A DNA stretch of 64,000 nt, taken from Psychrobacter fulvigenes. GTDB lineage: Bacteria > Pseudomonadota > Gammaproteobacteria > Pseudomonadales > Moraxellaceae. This document shows positions 11,851 through 20,491 of this stretch, one piece after another; the stretch's first letter is position 1; each line of letters opens with the position of its first letter. The notes under the pieces were generated by a model. The model worked only from the letters and a program-made list of their open reading frames with translations. It did no database searches and was not told the DNA's origin. The stretch is from the NCBI RefSeq assembly GCF_904846155.1, contig NZ_CAJGZP010000001.1:372001-436000 (forward strand), written 5' to 3'. The position numbers and the translations under genes are program-made.

Positions 11851-13353
11851 ATGAGTGGTTCGTCCATTAACAGTCTAAATATTAACAGTGTAAACAGTAG
11901 CAATCAAAACACTGCCCAGCCAACCAACATCATTTATACAGGTGTGGCTGGTACGGGAAAGACATATCGATTGCTACAGCTTGCGAAGGAGTACACTCAT
12001 CAGCTATCAGCAACGGATAGTCATGAGCTGCTAGCACAGTTGTTACATGCCCTGAGCTGGCGAGAAGTGGTGTGTTTGGTGTTTTTAGATTTAAGAGCCC
12101 AGCAGCAAGACTTGGTGAAGGTACCTGAGATTGTCGCCCATGAGTTCTTTATCGCTAAGGCTGCCCAAAATGAGCGCGATAAAAACTTAAGCAACACCGC
12201 ATGGTCAGTGCTGCAAACGCACAGTCCAGCCAGCTCACAAACAGTTATGTATAAAAATCGCTCAGCGCAACCTTACTTTGATAAAGACAATAGTGGTGCG
12301 TGGTATTTGCTAAAGGCAAGCATTCCACTGCTAGACAGTTTGGCTCAGCAGCTAGCGGAGTTTCGGCAGGTGCAGCAAGACCATCAGCCTATTATCAATC
12401 AGCGCTATAGTATGGTCAGCTTTCATCAAGCCTACGGCTATGAAGAGTTTGTCGAAGGCATTCGTCCAGTGATGAGCGCCAATCAAAAAAGTGGGCAGGG
12501 CAGTCAGATGCACTATGATATTCAAGATGGCGCGTTTTTACGTCTCTGCCAACGCGCGGCTAAAGATCCTGAGCATCGTTATGCCATGCTGATTGATGAA
12601 ATTAACCGCGGCAACGTATCGCGAGTATTTGGGGAATTGCTGAGCTTGATTGAGCCTGATAAGCGCGCAGGGCAAGCGCATGCCATGCAAGTAAACTTGG
12701 CGTATTCTGGACGTGTCTTTAGCGTGCCATCCAACGTAGATATCTATGCCACTATGAATACTCAAGATCACTCGCTAGCGCCGCTAGATATGGCGCTCCG
12801 TCGGCGTTTTCGCTTTATCGATTGTCCGCCACAGCCTGAGCTGCTTCCTATTATCCAGATCTCTGATAACGTATCGATAAGCTCAGATGGCTCAGATAAA
12901 TCGGACATGCATGAGGCGACAGAGACTATTGATCTAGCAAAAGTGCTCTCTGGCCTAAACCATCGTATCAGTCAGACCTTAGGGCAGGATGCACAATTGG
13001 GTCACGCCTTTTTATTGTCGGTAACGAGTCTAGAGCAGCTACAAAGTGTACTGGTTGAGCAAATCATTCCGCAGTTGGCACAAGCAGCAGGCGGGCAGGT
13101 GGCGCTATTACAGTATTTGTTTAATGATGAACAGCAGTCAACTGCCGCACAGTTTATTCATGATGATCAGGTTACGGGGCAGCAATCCGACATTGCTCAA
13201 GCTCATCATGATGTGAGTCATAGCTCACTATTTGCCAGTCAAAATGCGTTTTCAGGCTCAACGCTGCACATGGGTGGCTATCGTATCAACCCAGACCTCA
13301 TCGCAAAAACGGGTGAATTTATCCATGCTACTGTCTATCAGCGCTTGTATTGA
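11851..13353 (+). CDS. McrB-type AAA+ ATPase of a modification-dependent restriction system
   Basis: McrB is the GTP-driven motor that loads the McrC nuclease onto modified DNA. The 500 residues carry Walker A GVAGTGKT (31-38), the McrB-specific SFHQAYGYEEFVEGIRPV, Walker B YAMLIDEINRGNVSRVFGELL, and the sensor block MNTQDHSLAPLDMALRRRF. The last is MNTADRS in classical McrB, so this copy is variant. Only about 30 residues precede the P-loop, so the N-terminal DNA-binding domain of E. coli McrB is absent, as in its short form. The next gene overlaps or abuts its stop codon. GTP versus ATP use is inferred. Confidence 0.88.
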   Translation: MSGSSINSLNINSVNSSNQNTAQPTNIIYTGVAGTGKTYRLLQLAKEYTHQLSATDSHELLAQLLHALSWREVVCLVFLDLRAQQQDLVKVPEIVAHEFFIAKAAQNERDKNLSNTAWSVLQTHSPASSQTVMYKNRSAQPYFDKDNSGAWYLLKASIPLLDSLAQQLAEFRQVQQDHQPIINQRYSMVSFHQAYGYEEFVEGIRPVMSANQKSGQGSQMHYDIQDGAFLRLCQRAAKDPEHRYAMLIDEINRGNVSRVFGELLSLIEPDKRAGQAHAMQVNLAYSGRVFSVPSNVDIYATMNTQDHSLAPLDMALRRRFRFIDCPPQPELLPIIQISDNVSISSDGSDKSDMHEATETIDLAKVLSGLNHRISQTLGQDAQLGHAFLLSVTSLEQLQSVLVEQIIPQLAQAAGGQVALLQYLFNDEQQSTAAQFIHDDQVTGQQSDIAQAHHDVSHSSLFASQNAFSGSTLHMGGYRINPDLIAKTGEFIHATVYQRLY

Positions 13354-13358
13354 TACTT

Positions 13359-14972
13359 ATGATTAATCATAAACATGGCGCAGTCGCTGCTCAGAGTACT
13401 AATGACGCTAATGGCATTGGTTTAAAGGCATCTCATATATCTATTATGAGCGTGTTTGAACATCAGCGTTTAAGCGTACAGAACTTTGCTCGGAGGTCAG
13501 ATTTTGACTGGCTGTTGGCGCAAGAGTTTGCGGTATTCACCATTAAACGCCAACATGGACAATGGCAACTAAAAGTCGGTCATTACATTGGCGTCATCAT
13601 GCTACCAAGTGGCATCACGCTTGAGATATTGCCAAAACTTGTCGCTGGAATGTCTAATCGCGGCATGTCTAACACTAGAACATCTAACCATAATCATGCA
13701 CAACAAGAAAGTGACATATCACGTACCCGTCAATGGGTGCAGCAGATGTTGACTGACTTAACGGCGACAGCAAACAACAGCAAGCTGCCTCACACGAAAA
13801 ATTTAGGTCAGCTCAGTCCGCACCTCGCTCTACTAGCAACACAAACGCCGCCCTTATCACAGTGGTTTGTCACGCAGTTTTTGCAGTTGCTGTCTGGCTA
13901 TCAGCTGACGACAGAGTATCAAACGCAGAGACGCAATCAATCTATGCTACAGGGTAAGCTGCTAATCAAAGAGCAGTTGCGACGTAACAGCCACCAGCCG
14001 CACAAGTTTGTCAGTGAGATCAGTCAGCTCAGCCAAGACACGCTAGCCAATCGCTTGATCAAAAGTGCGCTGCTATTGGTTCAGCAGTTGGCAGGTTCGC
14101 AGTACGGATATGAGGTGCAGTCAGCGTTATGGTCTGCCGCAGTGATGCCATGGCGACAGGTTGTCGCGTTTAGCCAGTATGAGCTCAAGCAGCTTGAAGC
14201 ACTATACTTAACGGCGAAGCGGCAGCTAGACAGTCAGCCACTGGCAAGGCCACAGCGGCACTCAGCGCATCAGCTACTGGACTTGGCTTATTGGTTATTA
14301 CAGGTGCAGCAATCAAGTATAACGACAGGAAGTAGCATTAGTAAGCAGCAACCGCCAGAATTTGCTACGCGCAATCACTCACCGTTACGCTTGTGTTTAT
14401 TGATCAATATGAACCAAGCGTTTGAGCAGTGGGCAACTCAGCGCGTCGCTGCATTGTTCGCGCAGGTGCTGGTAGACGGCAAACCGCGTTATCAAACCTT
14501 TTGTCAGTCAAGAGAGGTTTGGCTCAGTGATGAGTCAGGGCAGGCTTGTTTGTCTATGCAGCCAGATTTACTGGTTTATGACACCGCTGCGAGTAGCGAT
14601 ACGCTAGATACTGGCGATATTGTTAACCATAAACCCTATAACCATAAAACCTATAATCATAAAACCCCTATACACAGGGCTGCAGAGAAGCGTCACTGTA
14701 GCCATGTGATTGATATTAAATGGAAGCATTTGTCACATTCACGTGATATCAGTGCCAGTGACGCCTATCAGCTGACCAGCTATGCGCAGGCCTATCAAGC
14801 CCAGCAAGTATGGCTGGTCTACCCAGTAACCGATAGCACGCACCAAGCGGTGGCGCTGCGGCAGCCGCTGCAGTCTGAGCTGTCAAATCACGCAACGCTG
14901 TGGTTGATGCCTTTTAACATTCTCACTGGTAGGCTTAATAGCGACTTGCCTAAAGATTTTAATATTGTATAA
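13359..14972 (+). CDS. McrC-type restriction subunit
   Basis: McrC joins the McrB ring and supplies the PD-(D/E)xK nuclease. The N-terminal half has the family pattern HYIGVIMLPSGITLEILPKL, then QRRNQSMLQGKLLIKEQL. The nuclease motif is SMQPDLLVYD followed by VIDIKWKH, keeping D...DxK. Its 537 residues are long against 348 in E. coli, with polar inserts between the motifs, for example a repeated HKPYNHKTYNHKT segment. A TTG at 13350 overlaps the mcrB stop; I chose ATG 13359, but MSVFEHQ at 13447 is possible. Translational coupling with mcrB is likely. Confidence 0.85.
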   Translation: MINHKHGAVAAQSTNDANGIGLKASHISIMSVFEHQRLSVQNFARRSDFDWLLAQEFAVFTIKRQHGQWQLKVGHYIGVIMLPSGITLEILPKLVAGMSNRGMSNTRTSNHNHAQQESDISRTRQWVQQMLTDLTATANNSKLPHTKNLGQLSPHLALLATQTPPLSQWFVTQFLQLLSGYQLTTEYQTQRRNQSMLQGKLLIKEQLRRNSHQPHKFVSEISQLSQDTLANRLIKSALLLVQQLAGSQYGYEVQSALWSAAVMPWRQVVAFSQYELKQLEALYLTAKRQLDSQPLARPQRHSAHQLLDLAYWLLQVQQSSITTGSSISKQQPPEFATRNHSPLRLCLLINMNQAFEQWATQRVAALFAQVLVDGKPRYQTFCQSREVWLSDESGQACLSMQPDLLVYDTAASSDTLDTGDIVNHKPYNHKTYNHKTPIHRAAEKRHCSHVIDIKWKHLSHSRDISASDAYQLTSYAQAYQAQQVWLVYPVTDSTHQAVALRQPLQSELSNHATLWLMPFNILTGRLNSDLPKDFNIV

Positions 14973-15079
14973 TAGCGGCAATAAGGAAACAGATAGAAAG
15001 TACTTGTAGCAAAAAACACTCGTTATAGGCGCTTTTTATTAGAAAACAGCAGTTTTGTTAAATAGTTTGAAAATAGATG

Positions 15080-15108
15080 TTGACACAACTGACTTTACCC
15101 CTTATTAT
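15080..15108 (+). promoter_or_regulatory. Near-consensus sigma-70 promoter for the tRNA cluster
   Basis: TTGACA (15080-15085), a 17-bp spacer and TATTAT (15103-15108), followed by a GC-containing discriminator, lie about 85 bp before tRNA-Pro. This is the best sigma-70 match in the window. Confidence 0.75.
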
Positions 15109-15196
15109 GTGCACCTCGATAGCGAGGAACATTAACCAGTTAGCGGCATTGCCAATAATCAGTTAATAAATCAAGCTATCGTGATAATAGAAATAT

Positions 15197-15273
<77 letters not shown>

Positions 15274-15284
15274 TCTATTTTAAG

Positions 15285-15304
15285 AGCCTTACAGGCTTTT
15301 TTTT
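15285..15304 (+). terminator. Small hairpin with T-run after tRNA-Pro
   Basis: AGCCT-TAC-AGGCT followed by eight T. The short stem may only partly terminate, leaving readthrough to the next two tRNAs. Confidence 0.55.
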
Positions 15305-15366
15305 ATGTATGATGGTTTGGTTTCTGATATTATTAACTCACCAGAATACGTAGAAGTCCTCTAAGA

Positions 15367-15443
15367 GCGCCTGTAGCTCAGCTGGATAGAGCATCTCCCT
15401 TCTAAGGAGGTGGCCGCAGGTTCGAATCCTGCCAGGCGCACCA
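15367..15443 (+). tRNA. tRNA-Arg (UCU)
   Basis: Complete 77-base cloverleaf with CCA. The acceptor GCGCCTG pairs with CAGGCGC, the anticodon loop TTCTAAG gives anticodon TCT, and the T arm is GCAGG-TTCGAAT-CCTGC. Confidence 0.97.
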
Positions 15444-15482
15444 TTTAGCCTGAAAATCTTGCCTACTCTTGGCAATAGTTAT

Positions 15483-15559
15483 GGCGGTTGTAGCTCAGTT
15501 GGTAGAGCCCCGGGTTGTGATCTCGGTTGTCGTGGGTTCGAGTCCCATCAGTCGCCCCA
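15483..15559 (+). tRNA. tRNA-His (GUG)
   Basis: The anticodon loop TTGTGAT gives anticodon GTG. The gene encodes the extra G-1 opposite C73, typical of tRNA-His. Acceptor GCGGTTG pairs with CAGTCGC (one G-U and one U-G pair). CCA is encoded. Confidence 0.96.
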
Positions 15560-15962
15560 ATTTTTATTCTCACTCCTCTATTTGTATCTTCTTGTTTTTA
15601 TTTATACTGATTGCCCTCGTTGGCATTTTTTTTCGTCTAAATTTTGTCCAAGACCGCAAAAAGGCTTTATAGGTCTTATTTGCCGAGTCTATTAAGGCGT
15701 GTCCTCATTTTTAACCCATTTAGATATTATCGTTCAGATTGAGGACACGCCCTAGTATACCTCTCTTATCTTATGCGTTGTTGCATCCGTCTAGTCATGT
15801 CTGATAACTATAGTAAAGCTGACAACTTAGCAGCGTTCAGGTACTATATAACTGTGTACTGTCTTAGCGCAGGCGTTTAAGTAATAATGCCTTTGGTTCA
15901 ATTACTTAACAGGCTGAATAGCGACTAGGATGGCTTTTATTCCTTGCTGGTGATGGTACGTT
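15560..15962. other. Intergenic region after the tRNA cluster
   Basis: These 403 bp hold the small inverted-repeat element at 15696-15751 and otherwise nothing recognisable. Two ORFs overlapping tRNA-His and running into this region have no coding character. Confidence 0.4.
15696..15751. repeat. Short element with perfect 12-bp inverted repeats
   Basis: GGCGTGTCCTCA (15696-15707) and TGAGGACACGCC (15740-15751) are perfect reverse complements around a 32-bp spacer. The arms look like the two ends of an insertion sequence brought together by internal deletion. Another single end is at 10254. Confidence 0.6.
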
Positions 15963-16919
15963 ATGACCCAACCGACTTTTGAACACAGCTTACCTTCTGT
16001 AAATATAGACAGTGATCAATCCGATCAGCGAAACCAATCTATGCCGCTGAGCAAAGCGGAGTTACTCGCTCTCTTTACCATGCAATCTGATGCGACATTG
16101 AGTCACACAGATCAAGCACAAGAGACAGTAGAGTCTAGCGTTGCTGAGCAGCGTTTGGCGCTGTATCACGAACAGCATGAGCGTACGCGGCTGCTGTATC
16201 TAGCGCCAGCAAGTACTCGCCCGACCTATCTGGTACAGACACTAAAAACTCAGTTTGCAGAGTATCAGCAGTACAAGCTGGCACAGCAGCTGGATAAGCG
16301 TGGTTTGCTGGATGTTGCTGCACTTGAGAGGCTATGGCAACAGCTGCACGTGGTCGACGACATTATCGCTGATATTGTGCGTCATATGCCTGCTCAAAAG
16401 CCGGCAGGATGGCAACTGACTGCCCAAGATGGTCACAATCCATTGCGTATTGCGACTATAGGTAAATTAAGGCACCCGAGGCCCATCAGTGATCAAGCCA
16501 GCTTAAATAGCTATGTGCTGGGTCATTTTGGGGTTAGTAGCTTTACCTATGATCGTGCCTATTATATTGGTCATGTGATTGGTTACTTATTCAGCTGCTA
16601 CTTCTGCGCCCATCTGTCCATTAGCTACGGCGTCACAGCACTGGGTGACAATGTCGTTGAAGGCTACGATTATGCGAGCCTCGAAACCCCCTATATGGTG
16701 CGTTTATTGCAAGGTCTTGATGGCTATTGTAAAAAGCGTGTCTATCAGTTGGCAGTGATTTGTGCGCGGCTCAGTGTCTATGCGTCTGATAAGCGCATTG
16801 AAAAAATGCTCATCGCTGAAGTCAATGATTTCGATAAAAAGCTACAGCAGCAGCATTTAGATGTCTTACTACTGCAAGGCATGATGCCTGAGAGTAACGA
16901 CTCTACGCCTTTGTTTTAG
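15963..16919 (+). CDS. Hypothetical protein, function unknown
   Basis: I do not recognise this 318-residue protein. The first 60 residues are polar and Gln/Ser-rich. Residues 60-140 are predicted helical. A distinct block near residues 195-235 (YDRAYYIGHVIGYLFSCYFCAH) is aromatic and could be a buried helix, but it is too interrupted for a clear transmembrane segment. The C-terminal third is again helical and charged. There is no signal peptide. Codon use and base composition match the neighbours, so it is very probably a real gene. It precedes gspF by 129 bp on the same strand, but a secretion role is unproven. Confidence 0.8.
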   Translation: MTQPTFEHSLPSVNIDSDQSDQRNQSMPLSKAELLALFTMQSDATLSHTDQAQETVESSVAEQRLALYHEQHERTRLLYLAPASTRPTYLVQTLKTQFAEYQQYKLAQQLDKRGLLDVAALERLWQQLHVVDDIIADIVRHMPAQKPAGWQLTAQDGHNPLRIATIGKLRHPRPISDQASLNSYVLGHFGVSSFTYDRAYYIGHVIGYLFSCYFCAHLSISYGVTALGDNVVEGYDYASLETPYMVRLLQGLDGYCKKRVYQLAVICARLSVYASDKRIEKMLIAEVNDFDKKLQQQHLDVLLLQGMMPESNDSTPLF

Positions 16920-17048
16920 AAAGGCTGCTTTAACTATAATGGTTTTAAATACAGCTGTTTTAAGCATAAGAGTGTAAACATATCGCTTTTTACTTTTCAT
17001 TCAAAAACGCTTTGCTTCTTAACCTGCCGCCTTAGGATATTTTTTGCC

Positions 17049-18251
17049 ATGCCTGCTTATCATTATAAAGCGCTTGATGATCAAGGCGCTGTCCGTAAGG
17101 GGCTATTAGAAGGCGACTCTGCACGGCAAGTACGTCAACAGCTGCGTGATAAGCAGTGGACACCAGTAGAGATTAGTGCAGTCAACAGTCAGCAAGGTCG
17201 GCAGCGTAACCGTTACAAAAAGCCTTCCGCTTATGAGCTGGCGCTACTTACCCGTCAGCTTTCTGTGTTGCTCGCCGCAGGCATTCCGCTTGAGGAAGCG
17301 CTCGCCGCCGTTGCCAAGCAATCTCCCAAGACTCATATCAAATCTCTGATGTTAGCAGTGCGCTCGCATGTGCTTGAAGGCTTAAGTCTAGCGCGCTCCT
17401 TACAGCAAGCAGCCAGTTTTCCGCCACTATATATCGCCACCATTGCCGCTGGTGAAAAGTCAGGCCATCTGGATTTGATTCTCAATCAGTTAGCAGATTA
17501 CACCGAAAACCGCTTTGCACTGCAAAAGAAAATCCAAGGTGCGATGGTCTATCCCATCGTACTGATGGTGATGGCGTTTGCCGTCATTATGGGGCTTATG
17601 AGCTTTGTGGTGCCCAAAATCGTTAAGGTATTTGAGCAATCAGAGCAGGCGCTGCCGCTGATTACGCAAGTGGTATTGGCCATATCTAACGCAATTACCG
17701 ATTGGTGGTGGCTTATGTTACTGATAATGGCAGGCGTGGCGTTTTTATTTTACCGCTTTGCGCAGACGCAGGCAGGCAAGCTGGCTATTGATAGTGTGGT
17801 GCTCAAGCTACCGATACTGGCACGACTGTCCAAGGGTCTGAATGCTGCCCGCTTTGCCAGTACTCTTGCGATATTGGTGCGCTCAGGTGTGCCGCTGATT
17901 GAGGCGTTGCATATCGGCGCGGCAGTCACCACCAATCTACATATTCAAAAAACCATTACCGATGCAGCCGATAGAGTCACCGAAGGGGCGAGTCTCTCAA
18001 GTCAGCTAGAAAAATCCTCCTACTTTCCACCGATGATGGTGCAGATGATCAAAAGTGGCGAGAACTCAGGGGAGCTTGAAAGCATGCTAAGCCGTGCAGC
18101 CAATATGCAAGAAGCTGAAGCGACTAACTTCATCAGCACTTTACTGTCGTTACTAGAGCCTTTGATGTTGGTGTTGATGGGCGTAGTAGTGATGATCATA
18201 GTGATGGCAGTCATGCTACCTATCGTCAATATGAATGATTTGGCGGGTTAG
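17049..18251 (+). CDS. gspF: Type II secretion inner-membrane platform protein GspF
   Basis: GspF is the inner-membrane platform that couples GspE to pseudopilus assembly. The 400-residue protein has the N-terminal YHYKALDDQGAVRKG signature, two repeated T2SSF domains (about residues 70-195 and 270-395), and three hydrophobic segments near 170-195, 220-240 and 370-395. ATG 17049 follows AGGA. The gene is separate from gspE and gspG. PilC of type IV pili is the near alternative; the single-gene context and the GspF-like N-terminus favour GspF. Confidence 0.9.
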   Translation: MPAYHYKALDDQGAVRKGLLEGDSARQVRQQLRDKQWTPVEISAVNSQQGRQRNRYKKPSAYELALLTRQLSVLLAAGIPLEEALAAVAKQSPKTHIKSLMLAVRSHVLEGLSLARSLQQAASFPPLYIATIAAGEKSGHLDLILNQLADYTENRFALQKKIQGAMVYPIVLMVMAFAVIMGLMSFVVPKIVKVFEQSEQALPLITQVVLAISNAITDWWWLMLLIMAGVAFLFYRFAQTQAGKLAIDSVVLKLPILARLSKGLNAARFASTLAILVRSGVPLIEALHIGAAVTTNLHIQKTITDAADRVTEGASLSSQLEKSSYFPPMMVQMIKSGENSGELESMLSRAANMQEAEATNFISTLLSLLEPLMLVLMGVVVMIIVMAVMLPIVNMNDLAG

Positions 18252-18353
18252 GATAAATATAAACCCACTCATCTAACGAGACCTTGTCCAAGGTTTCGCA
18301 AGTCTTGCCTATTGTTATAACTTAATAGCAATCGATGTCATTATATGAATGAG

Positions 18354-18460
18354 TAAGTTATAGTGGCTTTCAGTTGACTTCCTCCCCTCCCTAAAGTGAG
18401 GAGATTCCTACTAAAGACGGCCAAGCCCGACCGCGAGAATGTTTTTTGCTCCATTAACAT
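18354..18460 (-). ncRNA. Predicted omega/re-RNA at the tnpB right end
   Basis: TnpB proteins use an RNA from the 3' end of tnpB through the right end, with the guide lying just outside the element. Here the scaffold should end with the TCAA at 18377-18374, and the guide would be read from the complement of 18354-18373. No RNA evidence is available; the 5' limit is arbitrary. Confidence 0.45.
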
Positions 18461-19601
18461 CTCTGTTATGGACAGTTTGACAAGAACTGCAAAACCATTC
18501 TCTTATACCAAGCGCTGATCTACCTTTCGGACTGTCTTGGCGGGAGCCGCAACACGAGCAGGTTTGGGTGGTGTACGCTTCATTGACTTCGATATAGTGG
18601 CAACCTGCATGCTTGCATTTGTAATCCAGTTGCCGCTTAATCTCAAACCAACCAGCGTCATAGATGGATTTGGCCAGTTTGGATGAAGTGAATGATGTTG
18701 ATTTAATTTTACCAACAACGATTAGGCTGTTGGCTTTAACAAGCTTTGATGTGAATTTATGGATCAAATCTTGGCGGGTGTTTTTAATCTTGGCATGAAT
18801 GGCCTTAACCCGTTTTTTATTCTTGGCACGTTGGGCAATTGCTAGTTTTTCTGCGTATTGATGGGTTAGTTTGATTTGTAGCTGATCACCCTCACTACTG
18901 ACTGCGGCATCTTTACAGCCTAAATCAATACCGACTTGGCCCGTGCCACACTTAGTCTTTGGAAATTCTTTGACGGTGATACAGGCATACCAGTGGCCGC
19001 GATTGTCTTGCACTAGCTCACAGGTGTTGATGGTATAGAGCGAGAGATTATAACTGTCCCACAAATCAATGATCAGCTTTTGACGGTTAGCCAAGCTGAA
19101 TTGTAGGGTGGTTTTTAGAGACTTTTTACCGCTTTGGCGGGTGCTGATATGCTTAATGGCTGTCTTTTTAAAAGGAATCCAACCCAAGCTTCTTCTCTTG
19201 GCTTTTGGGTTATTGGTGCGCCAGTTGAGTTTGGCTTTTTTAAACTGTTTACGGGATTTAGCGTGAACCTCACTGATCGCTTGCAAGGTTTGACTGTGCA
19301 GATTCAGGTATTCACCCGCCCCTTTAGTGTAAGCGGCCAAATCATAAGCTGAAAAGAATTTGCCTGTGCGCTTAAGATGTTTGAAGCTTAGCTCATTAAC
19401 GTAATTCCAGACAAAGTTAACCGCCCCAGCTAAGATATTGAGCTGAGTGGCGTGTTTGTCTTTGATGCGTAGTTTGAGCGTTTTCATGGAGTAATTATGA
19501 TCTCAATGAGTGCGGTTATCAAGGGGTTCGCAATACTGGGCGACAACGGTTGACGCCTGGTATCCACGCCCTAGAAGGACGGGGTTTTACGGCGCTGGTT
19601 G
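18374..19601 (-). mobile_element. IS1341-type (IS200/IS605) element with tnpB only
   Basis: The element carries only tnpB, no tnpA. The left end lies at about 19601, just inside TTTAT on the element strand, with a hairpin at 19564-19584 (CCCCGTCC-TTCT-AGGGCGTGG). The right end follows tnpB and includes CTCCTCACTTTAGGGAGGGGAGG and a terminal TCAA (complement of 18374-18377). Comparison with the truncated copy at 46846-47020 fixes the left boundary. Without TnpA it would need transposase in trans. Confidence 0.8.
18411..19487 (-). CDS. tnpB: TnpB, RNA-guided nuclease, rearranged-RuvC type
   Basis: TnpB is an RNA-guided DNA endonuclease that helps IS200/IS605 elements persist. The 358-residue protein is full length, with RuvC-I Asp188 (GIDLG), a zinc finger C310/C313...C333/C336 and RuvC-III Asp343 (NRDVNGAKN). 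The RuvC-II position, normally Glu in a VxxEDL motif, is Gly259 (IVVGKIKSTS). Glu303 in VNEAYTTQ, 44 residues later, is the likely substitute, as in the TnpB group with a rearranged catalytic site. It therefore need not be dead. ATG 19487 matches the start preserved in the remnant at 46960. Confidence 0.88.
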   Translation of the reverse strand: MKTLKLRIKDKHATQLNILAGAVNFVWNYVNELSFKHLKRTGKFFSAYDLAAYTKGAGEYLNLHSQTLQAISEVHAKSRKQFKKAKLNWRTNNPKAKRRSLGWIPFKKTAIKHISTRQSGKKSLKTTLQFSLANRQKLIIDLWDSYNLSLYTINTCELVQDNRGHWYACITVKEFPKTKCGTGQVGIDLGCKDAAVSSEGDQLQIKLTHQYAEKLAIAQRAKNKKRVKAIHAKIKNTRQDLIHKFTSKLVKANSLIVVGKIKSTSFTSSKLAKSIYDAGWFEIKRQLDYKCKHAGCHYIEVNEAYTTQTCSCCGSRQDSPKGRSALGIREWFCSSCQTVHNRDVNGAKNILAVGLGRL

Positions 19602-19837
19602 ATAAAGCACTGGGTTCGTTATAGCGACTGTGCTGTCATCATCTAACACAAAGCGCAGTGTGATCTGCCATGTCAGATGGCTAAATAGTACGACGTACTT
19701 AATAGACGTTAGTGACCTGTAGAATCTGTGTCTGATGGTAGATAAATAGAATATCATGGTCTATAGTGAGCGTTGCTTACCAACTGAGCGTGCAGCTGAT
19801 CTGGTGATACTTACCTATAACGACAAAGACAGTAGTG

Positions 19838-20359
19838 ATGATCATGAAAAATCGATATCAAGCAAATACCAGTAATAAAAACATTATGAAAAACCATCTA
19901 CTAAGCCAAGGCATGAATGAGCAAAGTACTTTGAAAGACAAAAGATCGAGTCAGTCAGGGTTTACCTTGATAGAAATCATGGTAGTGATTGTTATTTTGG
20001 CCATTCTTGCAGGCTTGGTAGTGCCAAAGGTCGTCGGGCAAAGCGATAAAGCCCGGGTCAAAACAACAGAGACAGCACTGGCGACGGTGTCCAATGCTCT
20101 GGATATGTATAAAGTAGATAACGCTCGCTATCCAACGACAGCTCAGGGGTTAGATGCGCTGACCACACCGCCCGCCGATGCCAAGAATTATCCTGAAGGT
20201 GGCTATATCAAAGGCGGCTATCCGACTGATGGTTGGGAAAACGAGCTGCAGTATGTGGCGCCTGGTAGTGAGGGCAAGCCTTATGACTTATTTTCTTTGG
20301 GTGCAGACGAACAGCAAGGCGGTGAAGGGCAAGACGCTGACATTTATGCTCAATTATAG
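19838..20359 (+). CDS. gspG: Type II secretion major pseudopilin GspG
   Basis: GspG is the major pseudopilin of type II secretion, cleaved by the prepilin peptidase. The cleavage motif SG-FTLIEIMVVIVILAILAG is followed by PKVVGQSDKARVKTTE, and the C-terminal half has YPTTAQGLDAL, GYPTDGWENELQY and DLFSLGADEQQGGEG, all diagnostic of GspG. The predicted leader of about 40 residues is long. GTG 19835, ATG 19838, 19844 and 19913 are all in frame and none has a good ribosome site, so the start is uncertain. A terminator follows at once. Confidence 0.92.
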   Translation: MIMKNRYQANTSNKNIMKNHLLSQGMNEQSTLKDKRSSQSGFTLIEIMVVIVILAILAGLVVPKVVGQSDKARVKTTETALATVSNALDMYKVDNARYPTTAQGLDALTTPPADAKNYPEGGYIKGGYPTDGWENELQYVAPGSEGKPYDLFSLGADEQQGGEGQDADIYAQL

Positions 20360-20401
20360 CGAGCTTAGGTTGCACAACAGCACTTAATAACTCACTGCGA
20401 A

Positions 20402-20432
20402 CAATCAATAAAAGATTATTGGTTGATTTTTT
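20402..20432 (+). terminator. Terminator of gspG
   Basis: CAATCAATAA, loop AAGA, TTATTGGTTG and a T-run; 10-bp stem with one T-G pair. Confidence 0.75.
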
Positions 20433-20491
20433 ATTACACTCTGATTTGTACGCTCTGGTTTTTTACGCTTTAATAATGACAGGTAACTCCT

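Noticed and set aside
15459..15695. ORFs overlapping tRNA-His
   Set aside because: Their N-termini are translated tRNA sequence and the rest has no coding features.
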